This document shows positions 25,560 to 33,789 of a stretch of DNA of 38,957 bases, piece by piece. The notes under the pieces were generated by a model. The model was given only the letters and a program-made list of their open reading frames with translations, did no database searches and was not told the DNA's origin. The stretch comes from Saprospirales bacterium (GTDB taxonomy: Bacteria; Bacteroidota; Bacteroidia; Chitinophagales; Saprospiraceae): positions 1 to 38,957 of the forward strand of contig JADJBL010000039.1 of assembly GCA_016703765.1 (NCBI GenBank), written 5' to 3'. A program made the translations under genes and the position numbers. Numbering within the stretch: position 1 is the first letter of the stretch; each line of letters starts with the position of its first letter.

Positions 25560-28271
25560 TTAAAGATTGGATAGATTTTCCTCCAGGATCTTGATTTTGG
25601 TCTGCCCGTCTGCCATTTTTTGCCGCTCTTTCTCGACCACATCCGCCGGAGCCCCGCTGACGAAGCGCTCGTTGGCCAGTTTCTTTTCCACCGAGGCGAC
25701 AAATCCGCGCAGGTATTCCAGTTCTTTTTGCAGTTTATCGCGCTCGGACTCCTTGTCGATGCTCATCGGGATCTCCAGGTGGTATTTTTCGGTACCCGAA
25801 AGAATACTCAGGGTGTTTTCCACCTCGCCCGTGCTGAATTCCAACACTTCCAGGTAGGCCATTTTGACCACCATTTCCTTCAACCCCCGGATGGCAAACA
25901 TCTTCCTGGCGCCCGGATTGTCCTCGACATGCAGGCGAAGGGGGTCCCGGGCCTTGATCCCGTTGCTGCTGCGTATTTCCCTGATCCGGGTGATGAGGTC
26001 CTTTGCCTTTTCCACCTGGCCGATCAGGTCTGCGTCAAATGCTCCGGATTTTGGATAGGCGCTCACCACGCAATCATCGCCGTCCTTCCGTTCGCGAAGC
26101 TGGTGCCAGAGCTCTTCGGTCACAAAGGGCATGAAAGGGTGCAAAACCGTCATCATCCGCTCGAACAGGGAAAGGGTCTCTTCCATAGTTTCCGCGTCGA
26201 TCATCCCTTCTTCCGGCTTGATCATTTCCAGGTACCAGGAGCAAAAATCGTCCCAGATGAAAGTGTACAGGGCGATGAGGGAATCCGACAGGCGGTAGGA
26301 TTCAAAATTCCCCTCCAAAGTGGCTAGCAGCTGCTGGAATTTTTGTTCCAGCCACTCGATAGACAGATCGTGCATGGCCTTGTTTTCCGCCCCTCCGGCC
26401 CCTTCCCCGACCTGCCATCCCTTGACCAGGCGCACGGCATTCCACATTTTGTTGCAGAAATTGCGGCCCTGTTCGCACAACTTGCTCTCGTTGAGCACTT
26501 TTTTGGTCTCCTGGTCGAAAGGAGCATCAAATACGATGTCGTTGCCGGCAGAAGCGCTGGAGAGCATGCCAAAGCGAACCCCGTCGGCGCCGTAATTATC
26601 GATGAGGGCAAGCGCGTCGGGCGAATTGCCCAGCGACTTGCTCATTTTCCTGCGCTTATTATCGCGGACCATTCCCGTGAAATACACGTCCTGAAAGGGC
26701 TTGGCGCCTTTTTGGTCCACAAAATCCTTTCCCAGCAGGTCGGGGGCCCATTCATACCCCACCATGATCATCCTGGCCACCCAAAAGAACATGATATCCC
26801 AGCCCGTCACGAGCACATTGGTGGGATAATAGTATCGCAGTTCGTCCTGCCGCTCGAAGCCGTCGAATACGGAAATCGGCCACAACCAGGAGGAAAACCA
26901 GGTATCGACCACGTCTTCGTCCTGGCGCAGATCTTTCAAGGTAAGTTCCGCTTTACCCGTCTTCTCTCTGGCCTGCTGCAGCGCTTCTTCTGCCGTGGAG
27001 GCGACGAAAAAATCATCGCCGTAATACCATGCCGGGATGCGCTGGCCCCACCACAATTGCCTGGAAATACACCAGTCGCGGATGTTGTCTTCGTTCAGCC
27101 AGCTTTGGAACATATTGAAAAAATGCTCCGGAAAAAACCGCACCTCGCCGCTCTTGACCGCATGAAGGGCCACTTTGGCAAACTCCTTCATATCGACAAA
27201 CCATTGCAGGGTGAGCCTCGGCTCCACGATGGAATTGGTGCGCTCCGAGCGGCCCACCTTATTGCGGTAGTCCTCTATTTTCACCAGGCTACCGCCGGCT
27301 TCCAGGTCGGCTACGGACTTTTTGCGGGCCCCATAGCGATCTTCTCCTATATATAATTGTGCCGCCTCGCTCATGGTCCCGTTGTCGTTCAGCACGTCGA
27401 TCACCTCCAGGCTGTGGCGGATGCCGATATCGTAGTCGTTGGTGTCGTGGGCCGGTGTGATCTTGAGGGCGCCGGTCCCGAACTCCCGGTCCACGTATTC
27501 GTCAAATATGACGGGGACCAGCCTGTTGACCAGCGGGACGATCACTTTTTTGCCCCTCAAATGGGCGTAGCGCTCGTCTTCCGGATGCACCGCGATGGCG
27601 GTATCGCCCAGGATGGTCTCGGGCCTCACGGTGGCGATGGTCAGCCATTCGTCGGCCGTGCCTTCCACCTTATAGCGGACGTAATATAATTTGGAGTTTT
27701 CCTCCGAATAGATCACCTCTTCGTTCGACAACACGGTTTGCGCATCGCAATCCCAGTTGGTCATGCGTTTGCCCCGGTAGATCCGGCCTTTTTTGTACAG
27801 ATCGATAAAGACCCTGATCACCGCCCGCGACATGCTTTCCTCCATGGTAAAGCGGGTGCGCTCCCAATCGCAGGAGGCGCCCAGCCTCTTGAGTTGGTCG
27901 AGGATGATACCCCCGTAGAGGTCCTTCCATTCGAAGGCGTATTTCAGGAACTCCTCCCGTCCGATCTCCGATTTTTTGATTCCCCGTTCGCGCAGCATGC
28001 CCACCACCTTGGCCTCCGTGGCAATGGACGCATGGTCGGTGCCGGGCACCCAGCAGGCGTTTTTCCCTTCCAGCCTCGCCTTGCGGATCATGATGTCCTG
28101 GATGGTGTTGTTGAGCATGTGCCCCATGTGGAGGACCCCCGTCACGTTTGGCGGAGGGATCACAATGCTGTAGGGTTCCCGCTCATCGGGTTCGGAATGG
28201 AAATAGTTCTTTTCCATCCAGTGCCGGTACCATTTCTGTTCGATGTCTTGCGGGCTGTAGCGGGTGGTCAT
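25560..28271 (-). CDS. valS: Valyl-tRNA synthetase
   Basis: ValRS charges tRNA-Val in the cytoplasm. The 903-residue class I synthetase has the HIGH motif as HMGH in PPPNVTGVLHMGHMLNN (near residue 50), the editing domain (TVRPETILGDTAIAVHP), DVVDTWFSSWLWP, the KMSKS motif in RRKMSKSLGNSPDAL, an anticodon-binding domain and a C-terminal coiled-coil arm (LQKELEYLRGFVASVEKKLA), all in normal order. Length is usual for the family and no break is seen. It lies downstream of lysA on the same strand, separated by a repeat hairpin, and is followed by its own terminator. Confidence 0.97.
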   Translation of the reverse strand: MTTRYSPQDIEQKWYRHWMEKNYFHSEPDEREPYSIVIPPPNVTGVLHMGHMLNNTIQDIMIRKARLEGKNACWVPGTDHASIATEAKVVGMLRERGIKKSEIGREEFLKYAFEWKDLYGGIILDQLKRLGASCDWERTRFTMEESMSRAVIRVFIDLYKKGRIYRGKRMTNWDCDAQTVLSNEEVIYSEENSKLYYVRYKVEGTADEWLTIATVRPETILGDTAIAVHPEDERYAHLRGKKVIVPLVNRLVPVIFDEYVDREFGTGALKITPAHDTNDYDIGIRHSLEVIDVLNDNGTMSEAAQLYIGEDRYGARKKSVADLEAGGSLVKIEDYRNKVGRSERTNSIVEPRLTLQWFVDMKEFAKVALHAVKSGEVRFFPEHFFNMFQSWLNEDNIRDWCISRQLWWGQRIPAWYYGDDFFVASTAEEALQQAREKTGKAELTLKDLRQDEDVVDTWFSSWLWPISVFDGFERQDELRYYYPTNVLVTGWDIMFFWVARMIMVGYEWAPDLLGKDFVDQKGAKPFQDVYFTGMVRDNKRRKMSKSLGNSPDALALIDNYGADGVRFGMLSSASAGNDIVFDAPFDQETKKVLNESKLCEQGRNFCNKMWNAVRLVKGWQVGEGAGGAENKAMHDLSIEWLEQKFQQLLATLEGNFESYRLSDSLIALYTFIWDDFCSWYLEMIKPEEGMIDAETMEETLSLFERMMTVLHPFMPFVTEELWHQLRERKDGDDCVVSAYPKSGAFDADLIGQVEKAKDLITRIREIRSSNGIKARDPLRLHVEDNPGARKMFAIRGLKEMVVKMAYLEVLEFSTGEVENTLSILSGTEKYHLEIPMSIDKESERDKLQKELEYLRGFVASVEKKLANERFVSGAPADVVEKERQKMADGQTKIKILEENLSNL

Positions 28272-28281
28272 ATAAAGTGTG

Positions 28282-28354
28282 GAGTTTTTAGTTTTTAGTT
28301 TTTAGTTGCCTGCTTTCCCAACTAAAAATTAAAAACTAACAATTAAAAACTAAC
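28282..28354. repeat. AGTTTTTA-type tandem-repeat hairpin between lysA and valS
   Basis: Three AGTTTTT units at 28283-28306 face inverted AACTAAAAATTAAAAACTAA units at 28319-28354. The lysA stop codon TAA and its last codons AGT TTT are part of the array. The unit matches the one at 786-869. Confidence 0.8.
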
Positions 28355-29572
28355 ATCAATCTGGTTCCTCAGCAAATCCTCCATCGTCTCTCTTTCGCGG
28401 ATGAGGTAATCTTTTCCCTGGTATAAAAACACCTCGGCGGGCCGGTACCGGGAGTTGTAATTGGAGGACATCGAAAAGCAATAGGCGCCCGCATTTTTCA
28501 GGCAGAGCAGATCGCCCTCGTGGATCTCCGCGATTTTCCGGTTGGAACCGAAAGTGTCGGTCTCGCAAATATAGCCCACCACGGTGTAAATGCGCGGTTT
28601 GCCCATGGGTTTCGACACGTTGACGATCTCGTGGTAGGCGTCGTAGAACATGGGGCGGATCAGGTGGTTCAAACCCGAGTCGATCCCGGCAAAAAGCGTG
28701 GAGGGAGTCGTTTTAATAACATTGACCTTTACCAAAAAGTGCCCGGCTTCGCTGACCAGGAATTTGCCCGGTTCGAAGATCAGGTCCAGGTCGGCGCCGT
28801 ATTCGCGGCAAAACTCGTTGAAGCGGGTGGAAAGGAGATTCCCCAGGTCTTCGATGTCTGTGGCGATCCCTCCTTCTTTATAGGGCACCTTAAACCCGCT
28901 CCCGAAGTCGATATACCTCAGGTTGTCGAAATTCATGGCGGTGTTGAAAAGGATGTCGGCGGCGTATAGGAAAATATCGGCGTCCAGGATATCGGAACCC
29001 GTGTGCATGTGCAGTCCTTCCACTTCCAGTCCGGTAGCCTCTACGATCTTGAGCAGATGCGGCAACTGGTGAATGGAAATACCGAATTTGGAGTCAATAT
29101 GCCCGACCGAGGTTTTGGTATGTCCGCCCGCCATGATATGCGGATTGATCCGCAGGCAGACCGGCACGGTGGGGTACAGGTGACCGAATTGTTCGAGGAT
29201 CGACAGGTTGTCGATATTGATATGGACCCCAAGTTTTACAGCCTCTCCGATTTCCTCGATTCCCACGCAATTGGGGGTGTAGAGGATATCCTCGGGAGCC
29301 AAGCCCGCTTTAAGCCCGAGGCCGACCTCCTGGATGGAGACCGCGTCGAGGCCGGCGCCCAGTTTGTGCATAAAACGCAGCACCGAAATATTGGTGAGGG
29401 CCTTGCAAGCATAGTGAATGTGCAGCCGCGGCACGGAGAACGCATCCACCATGCGGCGGTACTTCTGTTCGATGGTCTCGCCCTCGTACACATATAGCGG
29501 AGAGCCGTATTTTTGACCAGGTCCAGGGGTCGATGGAGCCGGGAAGAGGTAGCGATCGTTTAAAAATTCCAT
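28343..29572 (-). CDS. lysA: Diaminopimelate decarboxylase
   Basis: LysA decarboxylates meso-diaminopimelate to lysine, the last step of the pathway (PLP-dependent, cytoplasmic). The 409-residue alanine-racemase-fold protein has the PLP lysine in HYACKALTN, GLDAVSIQEVGLGLKAG, RINPHIMAGGH, the His/Gly-rich HMHTGSD, DFGSGF, the phosphate-site EPGKFLVSEAG (EPGR in many homologs) and the catalytic CETDTFGS. Length is normal. It is transcribed toward valS and is divergent from the ECF sigma factor gene. The final residues VSF and the stop TAA lie in the intergenic repeat. A TAATTTTG box is present on the same strand at 29606-29599. Confidence 0.93.
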   Translation of the reverse strand: MEFLNDRYLFPAPSTPGPGQKYGSPLYVYEGETIEQKYRRMVDAFSVPRLHIHYACKALTNISVLRFMHKLGAGLDAVSIQEVGLGLKAGLAPEDILYTPNCVGIEEIGEAVKLGVHINIDNLSILEQFGHLYPTVPVCLRINPHIMAGGHTKTSVGHIDSKFGISIHQLPHLLKIVEATGLEVEGLHMHTGSDILDADIFLYAADILFNTAMNFDNLRYIDFGSGFKVPYKEGGIATDIEDLGNLLSTRFNEFCREYGADLDLIFEPGKFLVSEAGHFLVKVNVIKTTPSTLFAGIDSGLNHLIRPMFYDAYHEIVNVSKPMGKPRIYTVVGYICETDTFGSNRKIAEIHEGDLLCLKNAGAYCFSMSSNYNSRYRPAEVFLYQGKDYLIRERETMEDLLRNQIDVSF

Positions 29573-29598
29573 TTTAAATCCGCGATAAATTTAAGGCG

Positions 29599-29606
29599 CA
29601 AAATTA
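29599..29606 (-). promoter_or_regulatory. Possible -7 box for lysA
   Basis: The minus strand reads TAATTTTG (perfect TAnnTTTG) 27 nt upstream of the lysA ATG. A TTTG lies upstream, but with a 14-nt spacer, shorter than the usual 19-20. Confidence 0.3.
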
Positions 29607-29691
29607 AGGCTTTCCCACGCCAAATTTTATATCTTTTGCATCTAATTGCCGGTCCGTTCGGATAAACGGTCCTTCGCGAAAACAAACCAGG

Positions 29692-30216
29692 GTGACGGAA
29701 GAAGCTTTGATCCAAGGTTGCAGAAAACAAGACCGTCAGGCGCAAAAGCTGCTCTATGAGCGCTATGCCCCTGTGTTTTTCGCATTGTGCAAACGGTATG
29801 TCAAGACGAATGAGGATGCGGAAGATGTCATGGTGGAGGGTTTTTTCAAGATCATGACCCGGATCGACCAATACTCCAAAGGGGGTAATTTCGAAGGCTG
29901 GATGCGGCGGGTGATGATCAACGAATCCCTGATGTTTCTCCGAAAAGCAAATACCCAGCCTTACACCGAAGAAATTGTAAACCTGGAACAACCGGACAAC
30001 TACTCCATCGTGGAAGAACTGGCGGCCAACGACATCCTGCGGCTCCTGGAAAAACTGCCCGACGGATACCGGACCATTTTTAACCTCTACGTACTGGAAG
30101 GATTGAAACACCGGGAAATAGCAGACCTTTTGGGAATCAGCATCAACACTTCGAAATCACAGCTGGTGCTGGCCAAAAGACGGATGCAGGAACTCATGGG
30201 CGTACCGAAAACGTGA
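29692..30216 (+). CDS. ECF-type RNA polymerase sigma-70 factor
   Basis: A 174-residue extracytoplasmic-function sigma factor. Region 2 covers about residues 10-80 (LLYERYAPVFFALCKRYV, DAEDVMVEGFFKIM, FEGWMRRVMINESLMFLRK), and region 4 covers about 115-165, with a helix-turn-helix (HREIADLLGISINTSKSQLV). There is no region 3, as expected for the group. The start is GTG at 29692; no better ATG precedes region 2. It is followed after 24 nt by a gene for a single-span membrane protein with the layout of an anti-sigma factor, so the pair probably responds to an envelope signal. The target promoters are unknown. Confidence 0.93.
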   Translation: MTEEALIQGCRKQDRQAQKLLYERYAPVFFALCKRYVKTNEDAEDVMVEGFFKIMTRIDQYSKGGNFEGWMRRVMINESLMFLRKANTQPYTEEIVNLEQPDNYSIVEELAANDILRLLEKLPDGYRTIFNLYVLEGLKHREIADLLGISINTSKSQLVLAKRRMQELMGVPKT

Positions 30217-30240
30217 CGGATTGAATTAAGGGAACCAACA

Positions 30241-31224
30241 ATGAAAGACGATCAAAAATTATTCGATTTGTTTCGGGACAATGAACATAAACTGCACGAA
30301 TACCCTTCGGCAGATGCATGGCGCCGCCTGGAACAGCGTCTGGATGCCCATCGACAGAGACGGAGGATATTTCCTTTAAGGCCGTTTTCCATGGCCGCTT
30401 CCCTGGTTTTGCTCATCGGCCTGGCCGGGCTGTTCGCCTGGATTACTCAAGGCATCCAAAAAGAAGATCCCGCGGGCAGCGCCCATTTTGTCGTTCTCGA
30501 AGACCTGCCCCTCCCTTCGGGGCCCGATTTCTATAGTCAAAACCTGAACGCCGGCCGGCAATACGCCCAGGCCGCGCTCGAAGAAGGGAATAGCCAAAAA
30601 CGCTTCCGCGTCAACCAGTCCCGGCAGGCGCCCGAACCTATAAAAAAACCTGCGCCCATGGCAGGTGAAACAGATGACCTTGTCGCTTTGGAAGAAGTCC
30701 GTGAAAGCAAGATCGCGGCGGACGAACAGCCTGCTGAAAGTTATCCGGCGCCCGTTATGAAAGAAAAAGCCATGGTGGAAGAGGCAGCTTCTTCGGCCAG
30801 ATCCGCGCCCCCAATGCCCTTCGATTGGTTGATCGGGACCTGGCGCGGCAACGACCAGGGATCGGAGATCTACGAGGAATGGAGTTATTTAAACGAGGGG
30901 CAGCTCCGCGGGATCACCTATACGATGAAGGGAAATAAGAAAAAAGTAGTGGAAGAATCCGAGATCCGCAATGATAACGGCGTCTGGAATTACGTGGCGC
31001 CCGCACAGGGGTATCCGCCGAGCAACTCCTACTCCCTCCAGTCCCTCGATTCGGATCAGGCGATTTTCTCCAACGCCATTCCCGACCAGCCCCAACAGGT
31101 TATCCTCCAGCGCAATGGCGACCAGGAGTATTCCACCATTCTGCAATACGAAGCCAAAACCGACAGCCTGGTGCGGATCGAAAACCAGCAGGCGGTGAGG
31201 AAAATGCGGAGAGTGGGGAATTGA
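30241..31224 (+). CDS. Predicted membrane anti-sigma factor with a C-terminal DUF6265/lipocalin-like domain
   Basis: A 327-residue protein. The N-terminal part (about 1-45) is short, charged and presumably cytoplasmic (DAWRRLEQRLDAHRQRRR), followed by one membrane span (about 50-70, MAASLVLLIGLAGLFAWI). A low-complexity Ala/Glu/Lys/Pro linker (about 80-190) leads to an outside domain (about 192-315) starting FDWLIGTWRGN, with EEWSYLNEGQLRG, a pattern seen in DUF6265 and related lipocalin-like folds. Position 24 nt after an ECF sigma gene suggests that it binds and holds that sigma factor. I see no classical zinc-binding anti-sigma motif. The outer domain could sense a ligand; that is inference. 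Confidence 0.65.
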   Translation: MKDDQKLFDLFRDNEHKLHEYPSADAWRRLEQRLDAHRQRRRIFPLRPFSMAASLVLLIGLAGLFAWITQGIQKEDPAGSAHFVVLEDLPLPSGPDFYSQNLNAGRQYAQAALEEGNSQKRFRVNQSRQAPEPIKKPAPMAGETDDLVALEEVRESKIAADEQPAESYPAPVMKEKAMVEEAASSARSAPPMPFDWLIGTWRGNDQGSEIYEEWSYLNEGQLRGITYTMKGNKKKVVEESEIRNDNGVWNYVAPAQGYPPSNSYSLQSLDSDQAIFSNAIPDQPQQVILQRNGDQEYSTILQYEAKTDSLVRIENQQAVRKMRRVGN

Positions 31225-31668
31225 AATATTCAACCGCTTCGCGGTTGTTCAAATTTTTCACTCCTTGCCCCGGATTGCATCCGGGGCTATGTATATTTAA
31301 TCCCTTCGGGATTGGGGTAATGGCAACAGGTTGCAGCGGTTGCGAGCAAGCGGATCAGCCCAGGTTATTTATCCCTTCGGGATTGGGGTAATGGCAACAG
31401 GTTGCAGCGGTTACGAGCAAGCAGATCAGCCCAGGTTATTTATCCCTTCGGGATTGGGGTAATGGCAACAGGTTGCAGCAGTTGCGAGCAAGGAGATCAG
31501 CCCAGGTTGTTTATCCCTTCGGGATTGGGAAAATGGCAACTCGTACTGAAGTCCCTAACCTACTGTGTGAGCAATCCATAACCCTGAAAGGGTTTAATAT
31601 CCATAGCCCCCGATGCAATCGGGGGTAAAATGAAGGTGTTTTAACAACCGCGTAGCGGTTGAATTTCT
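31225..31668. repeat. Second mosaic palindrome element with an internal tandem array
   Basis: This stretch has no gene. The ends are inverted AACCGC...GCGGTT palindromes (TTCAACCGCTTCGCGGTTG at the left, CAACCGCGTAGCGGTTGAA at the right), as at 16034-16245. The modules GGATTGCATCC, ATCCCTTCGGGAT, AACCCTGAAAGGGTTT and CCCCCGATGCAATCGGGGG are linked by CTATG(T/A)ATATT-type spacers. The middle is a 71-bp tandem repeat, listed separately. Confidence 0.8.
31301..31530. repeat. 71-bp tandem repeat, three full copies plus a partial fourth
   Basis: TCCCTTCGGGATTGG begins at 31301, 31372, 31443 and 31514, an exact 71-nt period. Each unit contains GGTAATGGCAACAGGTTGCA and ends CAGCCCAGGTT(A/G)TTTA. 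Copies differ at a few bases only (for example GCGG/ACGA/GCAG-type changes near the centre). Each unit starts with the palindrome TCCCTTCGGGA. There are no variable spacers, so this is not a CRISPR array. Confidence 0.9.
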
Positions 31669-31695
31669 TTGGATTAAGCAAACCCTCACGTAAAT

Positions 31696-33018
31696 TTATT
31701 TAAACGGATGCCTGGCCTCCCACTCCTCCGCGGGTTGGAGGCGGCTTACGAGGGGGCCCACGATGGTATTGGTCAAGGGGGAGGTATGCCGGATATAGCA
31801 TTTCAGTTGCTCGGAAACCGCCCCTACGGAGCTCTTGATCTCCATGGCCGTGCGGGCAAAGGAAATATGGCTGCTCCCCTTTTCGATGCCCATGCGGATC
31901 ATATCGAACAACATGTTGAGGTACAATTGATAGGTCAGGTTGACGCCCTTTTCGAAGCCGATAAAATGCGCTTCGAGCTCCCGGCCGTTTTCGATGGTCG
32001 TGAAAAAACCCACCAGCTCCCCTTCCAGAAAATAACCCATCAGGTGAAAGGTATCGCCCAGTTGTGTTTTCAGAGAGCTGAAATAATTCGGGTGCAGGGT
32101 AGCTATATTGAATTCGACGGAGGACGCTATTTCGCTGTAAAGCCGGTGAATATCTGCGCTGTATGTGGCGATCTCCGCGGCCTGGAGCTCGCGTCTTTCC
32201 ACCCCGTCCAGCAGGCGGAAAGCGCGCCGTGCGCGAACCCGGTATTTGGATTGGAGGCGGCCCAGGTAATCGTCGAAAGTCTTCCATTCGGGTTCGAGCG
32301 TCAGCACCATGTTGGGGAGAAAGCAGTGCTCCGAATAGCCCTCCTCCTTCCAATCGTCGCTGAGGGGTGATTCCACCGGTATGTCCTTGACCACGTAGGC
32401 TTGTATGCTCTGGCCCAATTGATCTTGCAGGCTTTTCCGGACAAGGGGAAGCGCCGCCCGGAGCAGGGAATGCGCTTCTTTCTCCCCGGTTATTTCCGGT
32501 AAAAAGTAGAAGCCGCGGGGGCCCGTCAACAAGAGGTTGCCGACGTGGAGCAGGCGAAAACGCAGCAGGCCCAGGGCCTTTTCGCGAAAAGAATGTTTCA
32601 GGCTATTGAGCAGCCCTTCGGGTTTATCGAATTGCAAACTTTCGTCGGCCCTGAAATCGATCAATTGAAGGTAGGCCAGGCCAGCGGGGCGCTCGTTTTT
32701 GAAAAAGACCAGATAATAAGGTGTCACTCCTTCCGGCGGACTGAGCTCCACGGCGCGGAGGTAATCCAGGGAAAGAAAGCGGTTGTCTGCCGGTTGAATG
32801 GCCTTCCAGTGGAAGGATGCCTGATCGATGGATGAAAAAATCTGGGCCGAAAACCCTTCGACCGCCAGATCGAAGCCAAGGGCGGGCGGGGGATTTTGAT
32901 GCATCAGCGCCCTGCTTTGCCCGGGGAAGTAGGAGATCGCCTCCTGGCCTTTTCCCGGAAGGGCGAGCGGCAAGGCGATGCATTGGAGATGTTTTCTGAA
33001 GGTTTGACAGCCGGACAT
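31696..33018 (-). CDS. GNAT/FemAB-like acyltransferase-fold protein of unknown function
   Basis: A 440-residue protein from ATG 33018 (MSGCQTFRKH). The first 110 residues or so are poorly conserved-looking. The middle contains SIDQASFHWKAIQP and RAVELSPPEGVTPYYLVFFK, and the C-terminal half has the order FDDYLGRLQSKYRVRARRAF, YFLEGELVGFFTTIENG, EAHFIGFEKGVNLTYQLYL and SHISFARTAMEIKSSVGA, resembling the GNAT-fold/FemAB-like (peptidogalycan-type) proteins. Substrate and acyl donor are unknown. The frame is open farther upstream to 33450, but that part is antisense to the lipoprotein gene and is rejected. It lies 44 nt after the pyrophosphatase-like lipoprotein gene and is probably co-transcribed with it. 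Confidence 0.65.
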   Translation of the reverse strand: MSGCQTFRKHLQCIALPLALPGKGQEAISYFPGQSRALMHQNPPPALGFDLAVEGFSAQIFSSIDQASFHWKAIQPADNRFLSLDYLRAVELSPPEGVTPYYLVFFKNERPAGLAYLQLIDFRADESLQFDKPEGLLNSLKHSFREKALGLLRFRLLHVGNLLLTGPRGFYFLPEITGEKEAHSLLRAALPLVRKSLQDQLGQSIQAYVVKDIPVESPLSDDWKEEGYSEHCFLPNMVLTLEPEWKTFDDYLGRLQSKYRVRARRAFRLLDGVERRELQAAEIATYSADIHRLYSEIASSVEFNIATLHPNYFSSLKTQLGDTFHLMGYFLEGELVGFFTTIENGRELEAHFIGFEKGVNLTYQLYLNMLFDMIRMGIEKGSSHISFARTAMEIKSSVGAVSEQLKCYIRHTSPLTNTIVGPLVSRLQPAEEWEARHPFK

Positions 33019-33062
33019 GGAGCACTTTGTGATTGTGACGATTTGGAAACAGCTGGTTTCCC

Positions 33063-33653
33063 TTATTTGTTGTTCTGTTTCGGGTTCTTTTTGGGAAGGG
33101 AGGCTTCGATAAATCTCATGGCAAAATTCCCGTCTTTCCAGTCCAGGATTTCCACCTGTCCGTTGTGGTCCTTTTGGCGAAGCCAAAGCTCCAGTCCTTC
33201 CTTCACGCCCGGGTATCCAATGAGCAGGTCCGGAAAATCGCGTACGCTCAGGCTGCCGAGAGCCGTATCGAGCGGGGTGGCCAGGACCAGCACCTTGCGC
33301 CTGCCATTTTCGGAGAGGACCACTGCGGCTACGGGCCGGACCTCCAACTTCCGGCCGCTTTCCAGCGGCTGACCCAGGATGAGCAGCTCTACGGGCGCAA
33401 AACCCCCGGTTGGTCGATGGGGAATGCGGGTGGAAGGCACAAATCCCCAATTGCAGGGAAAGGGCAGGTAATCCAGTTTGGATGAATCGGGCAAAAAGCG
33501 CTGTTCGACAGGATGATAACGGACCGCCACCGCAGAACCGGCCGGGGTTTCTACTACCGCCATAACGCCATGTTCCCCTTTGGCGGGAAGCTCATGGATG
33601 GCGGGGGTGGAACAAGCGGACAGGGTTAAAAGGAGGATTGCGATTTTATACAT
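33063..33653 (-). CDS. Pyrophosphatase-like lipoprotein with degenerate active site
   Basis: A 196-residue lipoprotein: MYKIAILLLTLSACSTP with lipobox LSAC. The mature part follows the soluble inorganic pyrophosphatase fold: VVETPAGSAVAVRY (the family has VVIEIPANADPIKYE), FPCNWGFVPST (FYPCNYGYI in the E. coli enzyme), PVELLILG (PVDVLV), VRPVAAVVL, and DFPDLL (DVNDLP). The acidic metal ligands of the DGDPVD block are missing here (GGFAPVE), and the other acidic ligands in the next loop also appear lost. It is therefore probably not a working pyrophosphatase, and is placed in the envelope rather than the cytoplasm. The start is ATG 33653; an in-frame TTG at 33677 would put 8 extra residues before the signal peptide. 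It is followed by the GNAT/FemAB-like gene and diverges from the OmpA gene. Confidence 0.7.
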   Translation of the reverse strand: MYKIAILLLTLSACSTPAIHELPAKGEHGVMAVVETPAGSAVAVRYHPVEQRFLPDSSKLDYLPFPCNWGFVPSTRIPHRPTGGFAPVELLILGQPLESGRKLEVRPVAAVVLSENGRRKVLVLATPLDTALGSLSVRDFPDLLIGYPGVKEGLELWLRQKDHNGQVEILDWKDGNFAMRFIEASLPKKNPKQNNK

Positions 33654-33716
33654 AGAGAAGATTTTAGGAGTCACCAACTAACTAACTGACCAAAATGCCG
33701 ATTAATTTCCCGGCTA

Positions 33717-33748
33717 TTTGGAATTTGCTTGCCGAGCGGTTAATTTTA
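33717..33748 (+). promoter_or_regulatory. Putative promoter of the OmpA-family gene
   Basis: TTTG at 33717-33720, a 20-nt spacer, then TAATTTTA at 33741-33748 (one mismatch to TAnnTTTG). It lies about 42 nt upstream of the ATG. Confidence 0.5.
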
Positions 33749-33789
33749 GGCGATTTGCGCATTTTTAATCCCGTAAAAAACCCACTGTT

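Noticed and set aside
31301..31530. Possible CRISPR array at the 71-bp repeats
   Set aside because: The period is exact, but the whole 71-bp unit is conserved; there are no unique spacers, and no cas genes are present.
33019..33450. Longer N-terminus for the GNAT/FemAB-like protein (start at 33450)
   Set aside because: The extra 144 codons are low-complexity Arg/Gly/Pro sequence antisense-frame to the lipoprotein gene on the same strand in another frame; ATG 33018 follows that gene with a normal gap.
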